Shown here piece after piece: positions 7,529-10,118 of a stretch of 10,118 bases of DNA; position 1 is the first letter of the stretch; each line of letters opens with the position of its first letter. The translations under genes were made by a program, and so were the position numbers. This DNA is from an uncultured Lachnospiraceae bacterium (GTDB lineage Bacteria > Bacillota > Clostridia > Lachnospirales > Lachnospiraceae), in assembly GCA_902795625.1 (NCBI GenBank), contig CADBLW010000373.1, positions 1 to 10,118 of the forward strand. The letters are read 5' to 3'. Under the pieces are notes generated by a model that was not told the DNA's origin, did not search any database, and worked only from the letters and a program-made list of their open reading frames with translations.

Positions 7529-8886
7529 ACGACTCAACTTTTTTTTCCAATACTTCCTGTCCGTATTTTCCGTGTCATGAAACGGATGATCCCGCTTCGT
7601 TCAATTGCCTGTTCTGCTACTGCCCGCTGTATACACTCGGAGAGCGATGCGGTGGCAACTTTACCTATACAAAAAAAGGCGTAAAAAACTGCAAAAACTG
7701 TTCTATACCGCACGGGAAGGATGCCGTTTCATATATCCGTTCTCATTTTCCGGAGATCGCTGAGCGGGCGGGCATCCAGCCTGCATCGCTTTCGTTCTCT
7801 GCGGGCACAGAAATGACTATCGAAGATGTCCGGTCATGCAACAGCAGGATTGCTCCTCCGGATGAGAATGCATCTGCCCGATGCAAGGCTCGATGGGACA
7901 GCATTGCGAAACCCCTTAACGGACTGGGCCTTCTTGAGAGGTCCGTATGCCGCATCGCTGCCCTTACAGGCAGTGAGAATGTATCGATCGAAAAACGCGC
8001 GGTCGCTGTACTGTGCGCAGATAACGGTATCGTGGCGGAAGGTGTAACGCAAACGGATGCTTCTGTCACCGCCACGATGGCAAAAAGAATCTCCGAACAC
8101 CGTTCCTCAGTCTGCCTGATGGCAAAGACAGCGCGTGCAGATGTGTTTCCTTTTGATTTCGGGATGAATGCCCCTGTCGCGGGAGTGCTTGACCTGTCGG
8201 CAGGAAGAGGTACAGCGAACATGGCTGAAGGCCCGGCCATGACGGATGAGCAGGCTGTTAGAGCAATCTCAAATGGTATTTTACTTGCTAAGGAATTCAA
8301 ACTGCGCGGTTATAGGATTCTTGTTACCGGTGAGATGGGTATAGGAAACACGTCGTCGTCGAGTGCAATTGCTTCGGTGCTGCTGGGTCTTCCTGTTGAT
8401 GAAGTAACAGGGCGTGGCGCGGGATTGTCAGATGAACGTCTCTGCAAGAAACGAGACGCTATCCGCAGGGCAATTGAGATTAACAGACCGGATCCGAACG
8501 ATGCGATCGACGTACTGAAAAAGGTGGGCGGTTTTGATATCGCGGGTCTTGCCGGACTTTATATCGGTGCGGCGATAGAACGGATCCCGATTCTTATCGA
8601 CGGTCTTCCCAGCTCTGTGGCTGCTCTTGCCGCATCGCGCATAGCGCCTAACTGCACGACCGCCATGCTCGCGAGTCATTGCTCCGCGGAACCGGTGGCA
8701 AAAGCAATTCTGGACGAGCTCGGGCTCTCGCCGGTGCTTTATGCGGAAATGAAGCTTGGCGAGGGGACTGGAGCCATCTGCTTGCTTCCTCTTTTGGACG
8801 CTGCTTTAGCGGTATATAACGGTTCTGTCCGTTTTGATCAGACCGGCATCGAACAGTACGTTGTACAGCAGGGAGATAAACGATGA
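7525..8886 (+). CDS. cobT: Nicotinate-nucleotide:dimethylbenzimidazole phosphoribosyltransferase CobT with N-terminal Cys-rich domain
   Basis: CobT transfers the phosphoribosyl group of nicotinate mononucleotide to the lower-ligand base, forming the alpha-ribazole phosphate that CobS joins to GDP-cobinamide. Residues about 100-453 are a full CobT: AVLCADNGIVAEGV (161-174), TGEMGIGNTSSSSA (268-281), SHCSAEP (384-390) and LGEGTGAICLLPLLDAA (411-427) with the probable catalytic base Glu413. CobT is normally about 350 residues; here the first 85 residues form an extra domain with eight cysteines (12, 17, 28, 31, 33, 42, 56, 59), in the pattern CPYFPC, NCLFCYCPLY, CGGNF, NCKNC. This resembles the small Cys-rich, presumably metal-binding protein (zf-like family) often found next to clostridial B12 genes; its role is unknown to me. 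The GTG start at 7525 overlaps the cbiC stop by 4 bases, with GAGAGGAG and GGGAG upstream. An internal ATG at 7813 would give a stand-alone CobT of 357 residues, but it has no clear ribosome site. Confidence 0.95.
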   Translation: MNDSTFFSNTSCPYFPCHETDDPASFNCLFCYCPLYTLGERCGGNFTYTKKGVKNCKNCSIPHGKDAVSYIRSHFPEIAERAGIQPASLSFSAGTEMTIEDVRSCNSRIAPPDENASARCKARWDSIAKPLNGLGLLERSVCRIAALTGSENVSIEKRAVAVLCADNGIVAEGVTQTDASVTATMAKRISEHRSSVCLMAKTARADVFPFDFGMNAPVAGVLDLSAGRGTANMAEGPAMTDEQAVRAISNGILLAKEFKLRGYRILVTGEMGIGNTSSSSAIASVLLGLPVDEVTGRGAGLSDERLCKKRDAIRRAIEINRPDPNDAIDVLKKVGGFDIAGLAGLYIGAAIERIPILIDGLPSSVAALAASRIAPNCTTAMLASHCSAEPVAKAILDELGLSPVLYAEMKLGEGTGAICLLPLLDAALAVYNGSVRFDQTGIEQYVVQQGDKR

Positions 8887-9410
8887 TGATCCTGATCACC
8901 GGAGGTTCCGGATGCGGAAAAAGCTTCTTCGCGGAACAGCTGTGTATGAAACAGCCAGGCCAGAAGTACTACCTGGCCGCGATGCAGCCTTACGGCGAAG
9001 AGGGGGAAGCGCGGATCAGAAGGCACCGAGCCATGCGCGAGGGGAAGGGATTCGAAACAGTTGAGCGGTATACGGATTACGCTTCGCTGAAACTTCCTGC
9101 GAGGTGTACCGCGCTTCTGGAGTGCATCGCAAATCTGACTGCGAACGAGATGTTCGGACCTGACGGTTCGGTCACGGATCCCGTTGAGCGCGTCCTGAAC
9201 GGCGTATCTGCGGTTTCAAAACAATGCGAGATGCTGATTGTGATTACAAACGATGTCGGAGGCGACGGTGTCAGGTATGAAGCGTCCACAGACGCATACA
9301 TACATGCGATCGGACAGATCAACGCCGTTCTTGCCGAAAGGGCGGATACCGTGATCGAAATGGTTGCGGGCATTCCGCTCATTCTGAAGGGACAATTGAA
9401 AGGATTCTGA
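8883..9410 (+). CDS. cobU: Adenosylcobinamide kinase / adenosylcobinamide-phosphate guanylyltransferase CobU
   Basis: CobU phosphorylates adenosylcobinamide and transfers GMP from GTP to it, forming adenosyl-GDP-cobinamide. The 175-residue product fits the family. The Walker A loop is GGSGCGKS (7-14). Residues 44-49 (RIRRHR) contain His48, which aligns with the guanylylated His46 of enterobacterial CobU. LLECIANLTANEMF (78-91) corresponds to the conserved LLEC..N block, and the chain ends with MVAGIPLILKG (160-170). The usual NEVGxGxVP block is altered to NDVGGDGVRYE (123-133), a point discussed in the findings. The ATG at 8883 overlaps the cobT stop (ATGA), with AGGGAG just upstream; the adjacent ATG at 8886 is a possible alternative that would remove one Met. 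Confidence 0.93.
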   Translation: MMILITGGSGCGKSFFAEQLCMKQPGQKYYLAAMQPYGEEGEARIRRHRAMREGKGFETVERYTDYASLKLPARCTALLECIANLTANEMFGPDGSVTDPVERVLNGVSAVSKQCEMLIVITNDVGGDGVRYEASTDAYIHAIGQINAVLAERADTVIEMVAGIPLILKGQLKGF

Positions 9411-9416
9411 TCTTGT

Positions 9417-9767
9417 ATGATTCTGGTTTTAGGCGGCGTTGGTGCCGGGAAAAAGGCATATGTAAACTCGCTCGGATACGAGGACGCGGATTTCACGTCC
9501 GATCCGAATGACCGAAAACCGGTCTTTGCAGGTCTGGATGCCTATATCCGGGAGAATCCGACCGACCCGGAAGAGCTGCTCCGCGCGCTTGTAAAAAAGG
9601 ATGTCGTGATCTGTGCCGAAGTCGGAAGCGGGGTGATCCCGCTGGAAAGGGCGGACCGCGTTTACCGGGAAACGGTTGGTAGGTTGTGCGTAAGACTCGC
9701 GAAAGAGGCAACTGCTGTTGTCCGTCTTGTCGCGGGAATTCCGGTTGTGATCAAGGGAAACGTCTGA
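9417..9767 (+). CDS. Short CobU-like protein (adenosylcobinamide kinase family paralogue)
   Basis: This is a 116-residue relative of CobU, about two thirds of the normal size. It starts MILVLGGVGAGKKAYV, like CobU, but the Walker A loop reads GGVGAGKK (6-13), with Lys13 where Ser or Thr normally binds Mg-nucleotide. The central part containing the guanylylated His and the LLEC block is missing or replaced by residues about 20-60. The C-terminal half is clearly CobU-like: VICAEVGSGVIPLERADRVY (64-83) corresponds to TNEVGxGxVP, followed by a GRLCVRLA stretch and VAGIPVVIKG at the end. It begins 6 bases after cobU, with AAAGGA about 12 bases upstream, and is the last gene before the terminator. 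It may be a kinase-only variant, a partner subunit of CobU, or a degenerate copy; I cannot tell which. Family membership is well supported, activity is not. Confidence 0.8.
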   Translation: MILVLGGVGAGKKAYVNSLGYEDADFTSDPNDRKPVFAGLDAYIRENPTDPEELLRALVKKDVVICAEVGSGVIPLERADRVYRETVGRLCVRLAKEATAVVRLVAGIPVVIKGNV

Positions 9768-9801
9768 ATCGGAACGAATCAGATATTACAGGACATAAGA
9801 C

Positions 9802-9832
9802 AAGAGGAGCGGCTTTTTTGCCGCTCCTCTTT
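9802..9832. terminator. Perfect hairpin terminator between convergent genes
   Basis: AAGAGGAGCGGC (9802-9813) pairs perfectly with GCCGCTCCTCTT (9820-9831), a 12-bp GC-rich stem with a six-T loop. It begins 34 bases after the last cobalamin gene and ends 17 bases before the stop of the opposing - strand gene, so it can end transcription from both sides. The T tract after the stem is short on both strands (TTT on +, an interrupted run on -). It is a strong hairpin but a weak classical terminator tail. Confidence 0.8.
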
Positions 9833-9848
9833 GAAGTTTGCGATACAT

Positions 9849-10118
9849 TCATTTGCCAAATTCGACCGTTACGGAAACGATGCTGTCGTAGTTGTAGAAA
9901 TTGCGGATCTGGATCGTATATCCTGCCGTATCGTTCTCTTTTGCGGGACTGTCCAGAACGGTCTCGCAGCTTCCGGTCGTCAGGACCTTTTCGTTTTCGT
10001 CCAGGAACTTGACGTACATCGTGAGTCCCGAGATCGGCCAGGCGCCTCTGTTGCGGACCCTTCCGCTGATCTCGGCGGATTCCCCGGAAACGATCAGACG
10101 GCATGTTTCGGCGCGCCA
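9849..10118 (-). CDS. C-terminal part of a hypothetical protein with an FxLYD-like beta-sandwich end
   Basis: On the - strand a frame open from the right edge encodes 89 residues and stops at 9849-9851. The start is outside the window. The fragment is protein-like: VSGESAEISGRVRNRG, then SGLTMYVKFLDENEKVL, then a hydrophobic-alternating end ISIVSVTVEF-type strand pattern (residues 79-87 are SIVSVTVEF). The pattern GxVxNxG..I..L.(M/V)xVxFxDxxxxVL resembles the FxLYD/Ig-like beta-sandwich domains at the C-terminus of many secreted or lipoprotein-type Firmicute proteins. That similarity is by eye and only suggestive. It converges on the cobalamin operon and shares its terminator, so it is a separate transcription unit with no evident link to B12. 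No signal peptide or membrane segment can be judged from this part. Confidence 0.7.
   Translation of the reverse strand, partial: WRAETCRLIVSGESAEISGRVRNRGAWPISGLTMYVKFLDENEKVLTTGSCETVLDSPAKENDTAGYTIQIRNFYNYDSIVSVTVEFGK

Noticed and set aside
9686..10012. A 108-codon + strand frame running past the operon end
   Set aside because: It starts inside the short CobU-like gene, passes through the hairpin, is Cys/Arg-rich and has no plausible ribosome site; it is antisense to the convergent gene.
9751..10104. A 117-codon - strand frame across the terminator
   Set aside because: It is very rich in Arg, Gln, Asp and Lys, runs through the terminator hairpin into the end of the upstream operon, and overlaps a more protein-like frame on the same strand (9849-10118).
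1..10118. Cobalamin riboswitch, promoter, CRISPR, tRNA, rRNA, insertion sequence or attachment site
   Set aside because: Looked for and not seen. There is no intergenic space longer than 81 bases, and the operon leader where a riboswitch would be expected is outside the window.

Overview
The window is almost entirely one strand of an anaerobic (cobalt-early) cobalamin biosynthesis operon. It looks like an anaerobic low-to-mid GC Firmicute of the Clostridia type. The reasons are the strong GGAGG-type ribosome sites, the clostridial enzyme variants (a CbiET-type fusion and a small Cys-rich domain of the kind found beside clostridial B12 genes), and the set of Cbi enzymes of the oxygen-independent route. 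The organism assignment is inference from gene style only; no taxonomic marker is present.

Layout on the + strand: the 3' end of cbiF (to 304), cbiG (309-1337), cbiH (1330-2061), a three-domain cbiJ-cbiE-cbiT fusion (2054-4036), cbiA (4029-5381), cobQ/cbiP (5382-6884), cbiC (6881-7528), cobT with an extra N-terminal cysteine-rich domain (7525-8886), cobU (8883-9410) and a second, shortened CobU-like gene (9417-9767). Neighbouring genes overlap by 8, 8, 8, 0, 4, 4 and 4 bases or are separated by only 4-6 bases, so the block reads as one transcript with translational coupling. No promoter or riboswitch is visible; the operon starts upstream of the window. A perfect 12-bp hairpin at 9802-9831 closes it. 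Beyond it, a convergent gene on the - strand enters from the right edge; only its last 89 codons are present.

How the genes work together: CbiH (C17 methylation and ring contraction), CbiF (C11 methylation), CbiG (lactone opening and loss of the two-carbon unit), CbiJ (reduction), CbiT and CbiE (C15 and C5 methylation, with decarboxylation) and CbiC (methyl migration) build cobyrinate. CbiA and CobQ then amidate it. CobU activates adenosylcobinamide as the GDP derivative, and CobT activates the lower-ligand base. CbiK/X, CbiL, CbiD, the cobalt adenosyltransferase, CbiB, CobD, CobS and CobC are not in the window and must lie upstream or elsewhere if the pathway is complete.

I do not see a previously undescribed system. 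The parts most worth a second look are the CbiJ-E-T fusion, the Cys-rich-CobT fusion, and the tandem pair of CobU-like genes, which seem to keep different parts of the CobU motif set.
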